Below are positions 34,288 through 44,612 of a stretch of DNA of 46,609 nt, piece after piece. Location: positions 1-46,609 of the forward strand of contig SVTS01000013.1 in NCBI GenBank assembly GCA_015063645.1. Reading direction: 5' to 3'. The position numbers and the translations under genes were made by a program. The notes below the pieces were generated by a model. That model worked only from the letters and a program-made list of their open reading frames with translations, was not told the DNA's origin and ran no database searches. Each line of letters begins with the position of its first letter. Positions within the stretch are counted from its first letter, which is position 1. The stretch comes from Oscillospiraceae bacterium (GTDB taxonomy: Bacteria > Bacillota > Clostridia > Oscillospirales > CAG-272).

Positions 34288-37200
34288 ATGTATCATTCCT
34301 CTGACGGACAGCGCTTTCCGCTGTCACTTAGCCAAATGAATATATGGAATCTCGAGCATGCGCTGCGGGGAACCTCCGTCAACAACATCAGTACCACGGT
34401 ACGGATCGACGGACGGCTGGATTTTCCCGCTCTGCAGAAATGCCTCGGACTGATTCTGGAAAGTGATGCATCCCTGCGCACCCGTCTGGTCGAGGAGGAC
34501 GGCAGGATTCTGCAGTACCACGCCCCCTATGAGGCGGAGGAGTTCCCGGTGTACGATTTTTCAAGCACCGGAAGCGACGGCGTTTCCAACTGGGAAAATG
34601 CCGTGACCCGCGAGCCCATTCCCCTCTTCGGCGGACCGCTCTACCGCTTTATCCTGTTCAAGGACGGCGAGCAGGGCGGCGGTATTCTGGTGAAGCTGCA
34701 TCACATCATCGCCGACGGCTGGACCCAGATCATGCTCTGCAACAAGATCGCCTGCGTGTATCTGGATCTGCTGGCAGGCAGGGAACCGCAGCTGCCCGAA
34801 GCCCCCGACTATGAACTGCACGTCAGGGAAGAGCAGGAGTATCTGGCGTCCAAAGCGTATCTGCGGGACGAAAAATACTGGAAAGATATCGTGCGCATGG
34901 CGGGTGAGCCATCCGTGCTGAAATCGGTGAGCAGTGCCTCCGTCAGCCCGGTGGGCAGGCGGGTGAGTTTTACACTGCCCGACGTCCTCAATCATGCGAT
35001 CTATACATACTGTGAAGAGAAGCGCGTCGCGCCCTTCGCTGTCTTCTATATGGCGCTGGCGATCTATTTCAAGCGGATCGGCGGTGCGGATCCCTTTACC
35101 ATCGGCGTTCCGATCTTCAACCGCACCAATTACACCTTCAAGCAGAGTACGGGCATGTTCGTCACCACGCTCCCTTTCTTCAATGAGATCGATTCCGCGT
35201 GGTCCCTGAACGAATTCAATAATGTGCTGACCGAGCGCTGGCTGGAGCTTCTCCGCCATCAGCGCTATCCTTTCACGTCCATCACCGAGCTGACGGACGG
35301 CGGACGGCTCTTCCACATCGCTCTCTCCTATCAGGACAGTAAGATCTACGAAAGCCGGGATGCGTCCGTGACGTTCAGCGGCCGCTGGCATTACTGCGGC
35401 TATCAGGCAGAACAGCTGACCATCCATCTGACCAATCTGACCAATCACCAGCGCTATGCGGTGGATTATGACTATCTGGCGCAGTTCTTCTCCGAGGAGG
35501 AGATCGGCGCACTGCACCGGAACCTCTGCCATATTCTGGCGGAGGCGCTGGCGGAGCCCGACCGCCCGATCCACCGGCTGAATGTCCTTTCGCTGGAGCA
35601 GAAGGAAGAGCTTCTGTACACCTTCAACCGCACGGAGCGGTATCTGAAGGAGCAGTCCCTGTATGAAGCGCTGATAGAAAACAACGCCCGTCATCCGAAC
35701 CGCGCCGCGCTGATATACGGCGGCGAGCGGATGAGTTACGGCGCTCTTTTCCAGAGAGGCATGGCATTTGCCTCCCGCCTTGCGGCACTGAAGCCGGACG
35801 GCGAGGTGCTGATCGCCATCCTGCTCCCCCGTTCCTTCGATCTGATTGCAGCCATGGTGGGCACACTGCAGATGGGGGGCGCTTTCCTGCTGCTTTCCCC
35901 GTCTCTGCCCGATGAGCGGATCCGGCGCATTCTGGAACAGAGCGGCGCTTCCGCCCTCGTTACCCTCCGCGAGAATCGGAAGCGGATTCCGGAGGAGACA
36001 CTGCCCGTTCTGTACAGCGATGAGATCACCGTAACATTCCCGGAGCCGATCCGGAATGAAATACCCGAAGGCGTGCTCCCCGGCGACCGTCTTGCCTACG
36101 TTGTGTACACATCCGGCAGTACCGGCGAGCCGAAGGGCGTGGAAATCACCCAGCGCAGCGTGCTGAATCTGGCACAGGAGATGGAGAATGTGTACGGTCA
36201 GGGTGCTGTTCTGTCCGTGTGCAATATCGGCTTTGATGCCTTCATGCTGGAAAGCATCGCCGCCCTTCTCAACGGAAAAACAATCGTCCTTCCCCAGGAC
36301 GGCGAGACGGATTCGCCGGAGCGGCTTGCCTCTCTGATGAACGGCTACGCGGTGGATTTCCTGGCGACCACCCCCTCCCGCCTGTCCGCGCTGCTGAATC
36401 ATGAATGCTTCCGCCGGGTGATGTGGCGCATGTCCGCCATCGTCTGCGGCGGCGAGCCGTTCCCCGCAGAGCTTCTGAAAAAGCTCAAAGCCTGCACCAA
36501 GGCACGGATCTACAATCAGTACGGACCCTCCGAAACCACGGTAGCGGTCAGCATGAAGGAAATGTCCGCCGCCGACAGGATCACCATCGGCACGCCGCTG
36601 GGCAACTGCCGGCTGTACGTGCTGGATCCGTGGATGAATCCCCTCCCCATCGGCGGCAGCGGCAAGCTGTTCGTCGGAGGCACCTGCGTCGGTCGTGGAT
36701 ACCGCGGACGTCCCGATCTGAGCGAAGCGGTATTCCGCCGCAATCCCTTTGTATATAACGACCGGATCTACGATACCGGCGATATGGCATACTGGACCCC
36801 CGAGGGCGAGATAGTCCTGACAGGGCGGGCGGACCGCCAGATCAAGCTGCGCGGTCTGCGGATCGAGTTGTCCGAGATCTCCTCCTGTCTGGAATCGTTC
36901 CCCGGTGTGACCGCCGCACACGCGCGCCTCTGTGAAATCGGCGGACAGCCCGTTCTGGGCGCCTACTATTCCTCCGCAAATGAGCTGCGGGAATCCGATC
37001 TGCTGGCGCACGCCGCCACCTATCTTCCCACCTATATGATCCCGGCATTCCTGATGCGCGTGCCGGAATTCCGTGTGACTGCCAACGGAAAGATCGACGA
37101 GAGTCTGCTTCCCATGCCGGATCGGAAACGGACGGAATCCGGCGGCGCGACGGAATGCGCCCGCCGTGTCACGGAAATCTTCGGGGAAGTGCTCGGATGC

Positions 37201-40200
37201 GGCGATCTGTCCCCGGAAAGCGACTACTTCCTCTCCGGCGGAGATTCGCTCAATATGATGAGCTGCCTCATCCGTCTGGAAAAATCATTCGGCGTCAGGC
37301 TGCGGCCGGGCGATCTGTATGCCTGCCGCACGGCTTCCCGTCTGGCAGAGAGAATCGACACGCTCCGCGGTGTCACATCCGCGGCAGCGCCGACCGCGCA
37401 CACCCTGCGCAAAACCGCAAAGCAGAGCCGCTATCCCCTGATGCCGCTGCAGCAGGGCATCTATATCCAGTCGGTACTGGATCCCAGCGGTCTCACCTAC
37501 AATATGCCCGGCGCATTCCGTCTGGCGGAGGAGCCGGACAGAGCCCGTCTTACCCGTGCGTTTGAGAATATCATCCGTCAGGATCCGATCTTCCGCACGT
37601 CCTTTGTACAGCATGCGGACGGCGTATACGCTGTGATCGCCGATGAAGTCCCCTTCACCCTGGAGGAGATCACGGCTTCCTCCTTTGAGGATGCCGGCGC
37701 ACAGTTCCTTCGTCCCTTTGATCTGACGGCGGCACCGCTGCTGCGGGGCGCCGTATGGCAGTCCCCCGAGGGAGACTGGTATCTGCTGATGGACAGCCAC
37801 CACATCATCGGCGACGGCATGAGCACGCCGCTGGTGCTGCAGAGGCTGGATCAGGCGTATACCGGCACGGAATCTGCCGCAGAATGGGATTTTTACGACT
37901 ATATCTCCGCCCGTCAGGGGGAATCAGAGGAGGAAAAGGCGGCTGATCTGCAGTACTGGATCAAAGAGCTTGCCGATCTTCCCGAGCCGCTCGTGCTCCC
38001 GGGTGATTATCCCCGGGCAAAAGAATTTGATTATGCCGGCGGCGAATGGGAGCATCCCCTTCCGGATGCGCTCTGCCGCAGTATCGGGGAATTCTGTGCG
38101 AAATCCGGTCTCTCGGAGTTCGTGCTCTTCCTCTCCGCCTATGCCCTCCTTCTGTCCGCCGTATCGGGCGAGAGCGATCTGGTAATCGGTACGCCGTCCG
38201 CAGGACGGGATTATCCGGGTACCGACACCGTCTGCGGACCGTTCATTCAGACGCTTCCTCTCCGCCTCCGCCTCGATCCGGAGTGTACGGCTGAGGACTG
38301 GATGAAGCGCGTCGCCGGAACCGTATCCGGCATGCTGGATCACCGGCAGATCGGTCTGGAGGACATCATCACCGCCCTGGATCTGCCACGCGGCGCCCAG
38401 AATGCGCTGTACCGCGTCATGCTGACCCAGAGCCCCGTGGATGAAAATGCCTTCCGTCTGGGCGGAAAACCCATGAACTTCCGCGCCATTCCCACAGGAG
38501 CGGTCAAAATGGATATGATCCTGGAGATCGCCCGGAAAGAACACAGCCGGACGCTCCGCTTCTCCTATGCCCGCTCGATATTTGCCGAGGAGACGGTCGC
38601 CTTCTGGGGCAGATGCCTTGAGCAGGCACTGCGGGAGCTGATCCGCGGCGGCGATCGGAAGATCACCCCTGCCGCACTTCTTTCCCCCGCCGATCGGGAA
38701 ACGTACTGGGAGGAGCCGCTTTACCGCACGACTCCCTTTGTGAACCGTCCCATCCATCAGATGCTGAAAGCAAAAGCCGCCGCATCCCCCGAGGAAACGG
38801 CTGTCATCTGGCATGGGGAAACGGTCTCCTTTGCCGCAATCGAGGGCAGAGCCTGTGCCATCGCCCGCTTCCTTGAGGAAAGCGGTATTGCCGCCGGCTC
38901 CTGCGTAGCCCTCTGCCTGAAACGCACGCCGGATATGATCGCCGCCATGTACGGCGTTCTGAAAGCCGGATGCGCCTATCTGTTTCTGCTGGACACCTTC
39001 CCCGAAGCCAGACTCCGCTCCATGCTGGAATTGTCCGGCGCGGCAGCCGTGCTCTGCGGCGATTCTGTTCCGCCGGTGCTGGCTGAGAGTATGGTACTGT
39101 ATCCCGTTCTCTGCCTGCCTGCGGGATATGAGGACAGCTATACCGACCGACCGGTCATGGACGACAGTCTGGTAAACGTACTGTTCACCTCCGGTTCCAC
39201 CGGTCAGCCCAAGGGCGTTATGCTCCGTCACCGTTCCGTATCCAATCTCTGCAGTCAGATGAAATCCCTGCTCGATCCGCTGGACGGACGGGTGCTCTGC
39301 TCCACCAATGCGGTATTCGACTGCTTCATCGTGGAGACACTGATCGCCCTGGCGCTGGGACGCACGGTCGTGCTGGCGGACGAGGAAGAGATGCTGCTCC
39401 CGTGGAAGCTGGGACAGCTGATCACCGAGTACGGCGCCGGCATCACGGAAATGACCCCCTCGCGCCTGTGGATGTGCCTGGGAAGCGAGGATTTCCGCCG
39501 CGCGGCGCGGGATATCCGTATCGTACTGCTGGGCGGCGAAGCCGTCACCCGCAGTCTGGCGGACAAATTCCTCTCCTGCAGTGACGGAATTCTGATGAAC
39601 ATGTACGGACCCACCGAAGCCACGGTCTTCACCACCATGGGTCCTGTCCGCGCGGACGAGCCGATCACCATCGGCGCTCCGCTGCAGAATACACGCACCT
39701 ACGTTCTCGATGAGAACCGCAATCCGGTGCTCCCCACCGGCTGCGGCGAGTTGTACATCGCGGGCGAATGTCTCTCCGCCGGATATATTTCCTGCCCGGA
39801 TATGACGCAGGCATCGTTCACGGACGATCCCTTCTTCCCCGGTCAGAAGATGTACAAGAGCGGCGATCTGGTCCGCCTCCGCACGGACGGCAGATTCGAT
39901 TATATCGGACGCAGGGATCAGCAGATCAAGCTGAACGGTCAGCGTGTGGAGCTGAGCGAAATCTCCGGCGCGCTGGAGCAGATCGACGGCATCCGTCAGG
40001 CGGCCGCCGATGCTCTGCGGCATGAAAACGGCACGCAGGAGCTGTTTGCGTTCTGCGTATGCGCCGAGAATGCGCCGACGGACGAGGAGATCCTCCTCCG
40101 TCTGGGCGAAACGCTGCCCCCGTACATGGTGCCCTCCCGGCTGATCCGGATCGGTGCCATGCCGCTGACGTCGACAGGCAAGATCGACCGACAGACCCTG

Positions 40201-41667
40201 CAGAAATGGGCGGCTCTGCCTCCCTCCGACAAGTCCGCCGATGCGCAGAAGGATGTCCCCGCTGAAATTCCCGCGGAAATCCATGAGGAAATCCCCGCGG
40301 AAGTGACCGTCCCCGGAAGCGAAGCGTATGTACGGGGCATCTGGTCGCAGGTGCTCAGCCACAGCGATCCGGATCCGGAGATCTCCTTCTTCAAGCAGGG
40401 GGGAACCTCCCTTGCGGCACTGACGGTTCTCAGCCATTATTATAACGATCATATGGAAATGTCCCTCGCGGAATTCTACGAGAATCCCACCGTCCGCGCC
40501 CAGGCAGCTCTGCTGAGCCGCGGCAGAAATTCCGGGGACAAAACGCAGGAAGCTGCCGACGGGGAGAATGCTCCCGACGGGGAGGAAGACAGGCAGACCG
40601 TTCTGCTGACCGGTGCAACTGGCTTCTTCGGCAGTCATCTTCTGCAGGCACTCTATGAGGAAAACCGCTCCCGGATCATCTGTCTGATCCGCGGCGGAGA
40701 CCGGACGCGTCTGCACCGTATGCTCGCCTTCTATTTCGGTGAGGAGACTGCCTCCGCCATGACGGCGGACACGGATCACCTGCGCGTTCTGGACGGCGAT
40801 CTTACAAAGGAACGCCTCGGTCTCGGAGAGGATGCATACGCGGAGCTCGCCGGATCGGTGCGGGAGATCTATCACTGCGCCGCCGATGTACGCCATTACG
40901 CCGCCGACGATTCCCTCCACAGACAGATCAACGCAGAGGGAACCGGACGCCTGCTTGCGCTTGCACGTGAAGCGGATGCGGCATTCTATCACATGTCCAC
41001 CTGCAGTGTCAGCGGGGACGTGATGAAGGACGGCTCCCGCGGTGTACGCTTCACCGAAGAGGATCTGGATATCGGACAGATCTGGGAACGCAATGTCTAC
41101 GTCCGCACGAAATTCCAGGCGGAGCAGCTGGTCACAGCTGCCATGGAGCAGGGACTGCGCGCCCGCATCTTCCGTCTGGGACGTCTGGTCGGACGGATGA
41201 GCGACGGCAAATTCCAGATCAATCCGGAAGAGAATGCCTTCTGGCTGTTTATGCGCGGCATGATGCAGCTCGGACAGATTCCCCTCTCGGCAGCGGAGAT
41301 TTCTCTGGATCTGATGCCGGTGGATCTGGCGGTACAGCAGGTGATGACGCTCCGTCATGCGCCGGGACCCGTATTCCACATTATGAACGGCAATCCGCCG
41401 ACTCTGGCGGAGATTCTGCAGGCTATAAGCGGATCCGCCAAAACCGTGGAGGATCATGTATTCCGTCAGGCACTTTCCCGGGAGAATGCCGGCATGGATC
41501 CCACGCAGACGGCGCTGGTGATCAACAACTGGCTGCAGCTGAAAGCGGTCCGGGACGGCATTACGGTGGACTGCAGCCGGACGCAGGCTGCCCTCAAGGC
41601 GCTCGGATTTGACACTCCGTCTTTCTCACCTGCGACGGTGCTGCGCGCATTCAAAAATGAGGTGTGA
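34288..41667 (+). CDS. Dimodular NRPS, C-A-T-C-A-T-R (terminal thioester reductase)
   Basis: C1 HHIIADG; A1 VYTSGSTGEPKG, NQYGPSETT; T1 GGDSLN; C2 HHIIGDG; A2 FTSGSTGQPKG, NMYGPTEAT; T2 GGTSLA; R domain VLLTGATGFFGSHLLQAL, YHMSTCSVSG, YVRTK. Confidence 0.97.
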   Translation: MYHSSDGQRFPLSLSQMNIWNLEHALRGTSVNNISTTVRIDGRLDFPALQKCLGLILESDASLRTRLVEEDGRILQYHAPYEAEEFPVYDFSSTGSDGVSNWENAVTREPIPLFGGPLYRFILFKDGEQGGGILVKLHHIIADGWTQIMLCNKIACVYLDLLAGREPQLPEAPDYELHVREEQEYLASKAYLRDEKYWKDIVRMAGEPSVLKSVSSASVSPVGRRVSFTLPDVLNHAIYTYCEEKRVAPFAVFYMALAIYFKRIGGADPFTIGVPIFNRTNYTFKQSTGMFVTTLPFFNEIDSAWSLNEFNNVLTERWLELLRHQRYPFTSITELTDGGRLFHIALSYQDSKIYESRDASVTFSGRWHYCGYQAEQLTIHLTNLTNHQRYAVDYDYLAQFFSEEEIGALHRNLCHILAEALAEPDRPIHRLNVLSLEQKEELLYTFNRTERYLKEQSLYEALIENNARHPNRAALIYGGERMSYGALFQRGMAFASRLAALKPDGEVLIAILLPRSFDLIAAMVGTLQMGGAFLLLSPSLPDERIRRILEQSGASALVTLRENRKRIPEETLPVLYSDEITVTFPEPIRNEIPEGVLPGDRLAYVVYTSGSTGEPKGVEITQRSVLNLAQEMENVYGQGAVLSVCNIGFDAFMLESIAALLNGKTIVLPQDGETDSPERLASLMNGYAVDFLATTPSRLSALLNHECFRRVMWRMSAIVCGGEPFPAELLKKLKACTKARIYNQYGPSETTVAVSMKEMSAADRITIGTPLGNCRLYVLDPWMNPLPIGGSGKLFVGGTCVGRGYRGRPDLSEAVFRRNPFVYNDRIYDTGDMAYWTPEGEIVLTGRADRQIKLRGLRIELSEISSCLESFPGVTAAHARLCEIGGQPVLGAYYSSANELRESDLLAHAATYLPTYMIPAFLMRVPEFRVTANGKIDESLLPMPDRKRTESGGATECARRVTEIFGEVLGCGDLSPESDYFLSGGDSLNMMSCLIRLEKSFGVRLRPGDLYACRTASRLAERIDTLRGVTSAAAPTAHTLRKTAKQSRYPLMPLQQGIYIQSVLDPSGLTYNMPGAFRLAEEPDRARLTRAFENIIRQDPIFRTSFVQHADGVYAVIADEVPFTLEEITASSFEDAGAQFLRPFDLTAAPLLRGAVWQSPEGDWYLLMDSHHIIGDGMSTPLVLQRLDQAYTGTESAAEWDFYDYISARQGESEEEKAADLQYWIKELADLPEPLVLPGDYPRAKEFDYAGGEWEHPLPDALCRSIGEFCAKSGLSEFVLFLSAYALLLSAVSGESDLVIGTPSAGRDYPGTDTVCGPFIQTLPLRLRLDPECTAEDWMKRVAGTVSGMLDHRQIGLEDIITALDLPRGAQNALYRVMLTQSPVDENAFRLGGKPMNFRAIPTGAVKMDMILEIARKEHSRTLRFSYARSIFAEETVAFWGRCLEQALRELIRGGDRKITPAALLSPADRETYWEEPLYRTTPFVNRPIHQMLKAKAAASPEETAVIWHGETVSFAAIEGRACAIARFLEESGIAAGSCVALCLKRTPDMIAAMYGVLKAGCAYLFLLDTFPEARLRSMLELSGAAAVLCGDSVPPVLAESMVLYPVLCLPAGYEDSYTDRPVMDDSLVNVLFTSGSTGQPKGVMLRHRSVSNLCSQMKSLLDPLDGRVLCSTNAVFDCFIVETLIALALGRTVVLADEEEMLLPWKLGQLITEYGAGITEMTPSRLWMCLGSEDFRRAARDIRIVLLGGEAVTRSLADKFLSCSDGILMNMYGPTEATVFTTMGPVRADEPITIGAPLQNTRTYVLDENRNPVLPTGCGELYIAGECLSAGYISCPDMTQASFTDDPFFPGQKMYKSGDLVRLRTDGRFDYIGRRDQQIKLNGQRVELSEISGALEQIDGIRQAAADALRHENGTQELFAFCVCAENAPTDEEILLRLGETLPPYMVPSRLIRIGAMPLTSTGKIDRQTLQKWAALPPSDKSADAQKDVPAEIPAEIHEEIPAEVTVPGSEAYVRGIWSQVLSHSDPDPEISFFKQGGTSLAALTVLSHYYNDHMEMSLAEFYENPTVRAQAALLSRGRNSGDKTQEAADGENAPDGEEDRQTVLLTGATGFFGSHLLQALYEENRSRIICLIRGGDRTRLHRMLAFYFGEETASAMTADTDHLRVLDGDLTKERLGLGEDAYAELAGSVREIYHCAADVRHYAADDSLHRQINAEGTGRLLALAREADAAFYHMSTCSVSGDVMKDGSRGVRFTEEDLDIGQIWERNVYVRTKFQAEQLVTAAMEQGLRARIFRLGRLVGRMSDGKFQINPEENAFWLFMRGMMQLGQIPLSAAEISLDLMPVDLAVQQVMTLRHAPGPVFHIMNGNPPTLAEILQAISGSAKTVEDHVFRQALSRENAGMDPTQTALVINNWLQLKAVRDGITVDCSRTQAALKALGFDTPSFSPATVLRAFKNEV

Positions 41668-41670
41668 TTC

Positions 41671-43548
41671 ATGATTTCCAACACATCCGTTGCTGTCTTT
41701 CTGATAGCGCTGTTTATTCTGCTTGTCTTCTTTCTGTGGAGTATGACGGTGCAGAAGAAACGCCGCTGGCTGCACAAACTCTATCTGATGCTGGCAACCG
41801 CCTACGCAAGCTGGATTCTGCAGCTGATCGTTATGCGGTTCATTCCGGAGGACAACCGTCTGGCGTTCTACGTACTCGACTGCCTGATGCAGCCGGGCGG
41901 CGCGCTGTGCGCTCCTCTGTATCTGTGCATCGCCGTCACCTTCGTAACCGGACGGGAGACTCCGCCGCGCTGGTTCCGGCTCCTCTTTGTGGTGCCGGTT
42001 CTGACGATTCTCATCGCCTGGACGAATCCGCTGCACCATCTGTATTATCAGAACTTTTCCGTGGTCCGCAGTGAGATCGTCTTCGGTCCGTACATCATCG
42101 TCAGCGGTCTGTTCAGTTATATTTTCCTGCTCGGCGCCATCGTTTACATGGTCGTGTTCGGACTGCGGAACAAAAGCGCCCTGTACTGGAAGCAGTTCGC
42201 CATGCTGGCGATCAGCGGACTCTGCCCCCTTGCGGTGAGCATGTTCGCCACCTTCAGCGGCAGCGAAGTGCCCATCACCGCCACGCCCATGAGCTTCATG
42301 GTGACGCTGGTGCTGAACGGCATCGCCATCTTTCAGCTGAACATGCTGGATATCGTGCCCATCGCCACCCAGCACGTTCTGGATGCTTTCTCGGACGGCT
42401 ACATCGTCCTCAGCGAGGACGGCATCGTCATCAAATACAACAGGATTTTCGAGGAGCTGTTCGCAAGGCGGTACGGCATCACCGAAAACAAAAAGCTCAT
42501 CGACTGCATTCGTCAGGAAGACGGCATGCAGAAGAGCCCCGTATACAGCATGCTGTCGGCGCTGGAATCCGGCAGCAGGGAAAACACGCATATCTCCTAC
42601 GAGCAGACGCTGACTGTGCAAAGCGGCGACGCGGTAAGCAAAAAATACTTCGTTGTGGATCTGACGCCGCTGGTGCTGAACGGCAGAATCTCCGGCTTCG
42701 TCATCGTATTCAAGGATGTCACGCAGCTGCGGGACAGCCTGAAGCGCCTGCAGGACAGTCAGGAACGCATGCTGGAACAGGAGCGTTTCGCATTCCTCGG
42801 TCAGATGATCGGCGGTCTCGCCCACAACCTGAAGACACCGATCATGAGCATCTCCGGCTGCATTTCCGCCGCGGAGGCACTGGTGGACGAATGCACGGAA
42901 AGCCTGGACGATCCGGAGGTCACAAAAGAGGATTATCTGGAAATCTACGGGGAAATGCGGGACTGGTTCGCCAAGGTCCGCGAATCCACCGCCTATATGT
43001 CGGATATCATCACGGCGATCAAGGGGCAGGCGACCAACATCGGCACCGATGACAACGTCACCTTCACCATTGAAGAAATGCTCAAGCGGAGCATGCTGCT
43101 GATGCGCCACGAGCTGCTCAACAGCGGCTGCCGCCTCAAGCTGGATTACAACCGGGACGAGGAGATCACCCTGCAGGGCGATATCAACAACCTCGTGCAG
43201 GTCATCGGCAATCTGCTCAGCAACGCCATCTACGCCCAGAAGGAAATGGGCGGCGGCGAAATCGAGATCCGGATCCGCCGGGATGAGGAAAAACTGGACA
43301 TCTGCGTCATGGACCGCGGCTCCGGCATCCCCGAAAACGTACAGCAGAAGCTGTTCAAATCCATGATAACGAGCAAGGGAACCATGGGAACGGGACTGGG
43401 ACTCTATATTTCCAACGCGGTGATCCGCAGTAAATTCAACGGTGAAATGCGCGCGGAAAACCGTGAGGGCGGCGGAAGCACATTTGTGATTTCGATTCCT
43501 GCCGAACTGGTGAATGTCCGCACTGCTAAGACCGCAAGGGAGGGATAA
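41671..43548 (+). CDS. Sensor histidine kinase with N-terminal 7TM-type sensor, PAS, HATPase
   Basis: About 7 TM N-term; DGYIVLSEDGIVIKYNRIFEELF PAS; GQMIGGLAHNLKTPIMSI H-box; NLVQVIGNLLSNAIYAQKE N-box; DRGSGIPE; GTGLGLYIS. Confidence 0.93.
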   Translation: MISNTSVAVFLIALFILLVFFLWSMTVQKKRRWLHKLYLMLATAYASWILQLIVMRFIPEDNRLAFYVLDCLMQPGGALCAPLYLCIAVTFVTGRETPPRWFRLLFVVPVLTILIAWTNPLHHLYYQNFSVVRSEIVFGPYIIVSGLFSYIFLLGAIVYMVVFGLRNKSALYWKQFAMLAISGLCPLAVSMFATFSGSEVPITATPMSFMVTLVLNGIAIFQLNMLDIVPIATQHVLDAFSDGYIVLSEDGIVIKYNRIFEELFARRYGITENKKLIDCIRQEDGMQKSPVYSMLSALESGSRENTHISYEQTLTVQSGDAVSKKYFVVDLTPLVLNGRISGFVIVFKDVTQLRDSLKRLQDSQERMLEQERFAFLGQMIGGLAHNLKTPIMSISGCISAAEALVDECTESLDDPEVTKEDYLEIYGEMRDWFAKVRESTAYMSDIITAIKGQATNIGTDDNVTFTIEEMLKRSMLLMRHELLNSGCRLKLDYNRDEEITLQGDINNLVQVIGNLLSNAIYAQKEMGGGEIEIRIRRDEEKLDICVMDRGSGIPENVQQKLFKSMITSKGTMGTGLGLYISNAVIRSKFNGEMRAENREGGGSTFVISIPAELVNVRTAKTAREG

Positions 43549-43553
43549 CAGCC

Positions 43554-44612
43554 ATGAGACGAAACAAAACCGCCGTTCCCGCGCAGATCTCCATTCTGAC
43601 GGTTGACGACGATCCGATCATAACCTCAACCATAAAGGACTATTTTGAACGTCTCGGCTATGAGGTGGATATCGAAAACAACCCGGTGAATGCCATCGAA
43701 CGGGTACGCGGCGGCAAATACGATATTATGCTTCTGGACTTTCTCATGACGCCCATCTGCGGCGATCAGGTCGTCGAGGAGATCCGTAAGTTCAACAAGG
43801 ATCTGTTCATCGTTCTGCTGACCGGTCACAAGAGCATGGCTCCGCCGGTCAAAACCATCCGTCAGCTGGATATCCAGGGATATTACGAAAAAGATGACCG
43901 CTTTGACCAGCTGGAGTTGTGGGTGGAATCCTGCGTGAAATCCATCCGCCATCTGCGCACGATCAGAGAATATCAGAAGGATCTGATGCACGCCTACATG
44001 CAGACCATCGAAACCCTGCGCAGCGTGGTGGAAGCCCGTGACTCCGAGACCCGCGGTCACTCCGAGCGCGTATCCTGTCTGGCGGGAGCGCTTGCCGCAC
44101 AGCTTGCACTCTCCGAAAAAGAAATCGAGCAGATCACCACCGCCGGTCTCTTCCACGATATCGGCAAAATTGCCGTTCCCGACGCGGTTCTTCTGAAGCA
44201 GGGACCGCTGACAGAGGATGAATTCGCACAGATCCGCCTGCATCCCGGCAGCGGTGAAATGATCCTCAGCACGTTTACCCCCTTCCGCGAACTGCTCCCC
44301 ATCGTCCGCGGTCACCACGAACGCCTGGACGGAAGCGGCTACCCCGACAAGCTGAAAGCAGATGAAATCTGCATCGGCGCCAGGATCATCGCGGTGGCGG
44401 ATTCGTTTGATGCCATGGTATCCAACCGCGTCTACCGTCCCGGTCTCGGCGTGGACCGGGCGCTTCAGGAGCTGATCCGCAGCCGCGGCGTTCAGTTTGA
44501 CGGCGAGGTTGTGGATGCCTTTCTCCGCATGATGGAGGAGATGGGACGGGATATGTTCTGCCGGAAATTCTGTGCACATACCCTTGATGAGGGTGGAAAG
44601 GAGCCTGTATGA
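43554..44612 (+). CDS. Response regulator with HD-GYP c-di-GMP phosphodiesterase domain
   Basis: ILTVDDDPIITSTIKDYF...MLLDFLMTP receiver; RGHSERVSCLAG...GLFHDIGKIAVPD...HHERLDGSGYPDKLKADEI. Confidence 0.94.
   Translation: MRRNKTAVPAQISILTVDDDPIITSTIKDYFERLGYEVDIENNPVNAIERVRGGKYDIMLLDFLMTPICGDQVVEEIRKFNKDLFIVLLTGHKSMAPPVKTIRQLDIQGYYEKDDRFDQLELWVESCVKSIRHLRTIREYQKDLMHAYMQTIETLRSVVEARDSETRGHSERVSCLAGALAAQLALSEKEIEQITTAGLFHDIGKIAVPDAVLLKQGPLTEDEFAQIRLHPGSGEMILSTFTPFRELLPIVRGHHERLDGSGYPDKLKADEICIGARIIAVADSFDAMVSNRVYRPGLGVDRALQELIRSRGVQFDGEVVDAFLRMMEEMGRDMFCRKFCAHTLDEGGKEPV

Noticed and set aside
37924-41457. 1177-aa ORF on the minus strand opposite the NRPS (also 34561-37011, 816 aa)
   Set aside because: His/Gly/Gln/Arg-rich shadow translation antisense to unmistakable NRPS domains; no recognisable family; expected from GC-rich codon bias
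34288-41667. Naming the two amino acids from the hand-read A-domain codes
   Set aside because: Codes do not match any specificity I can name safely; an alignment-based predictor is required
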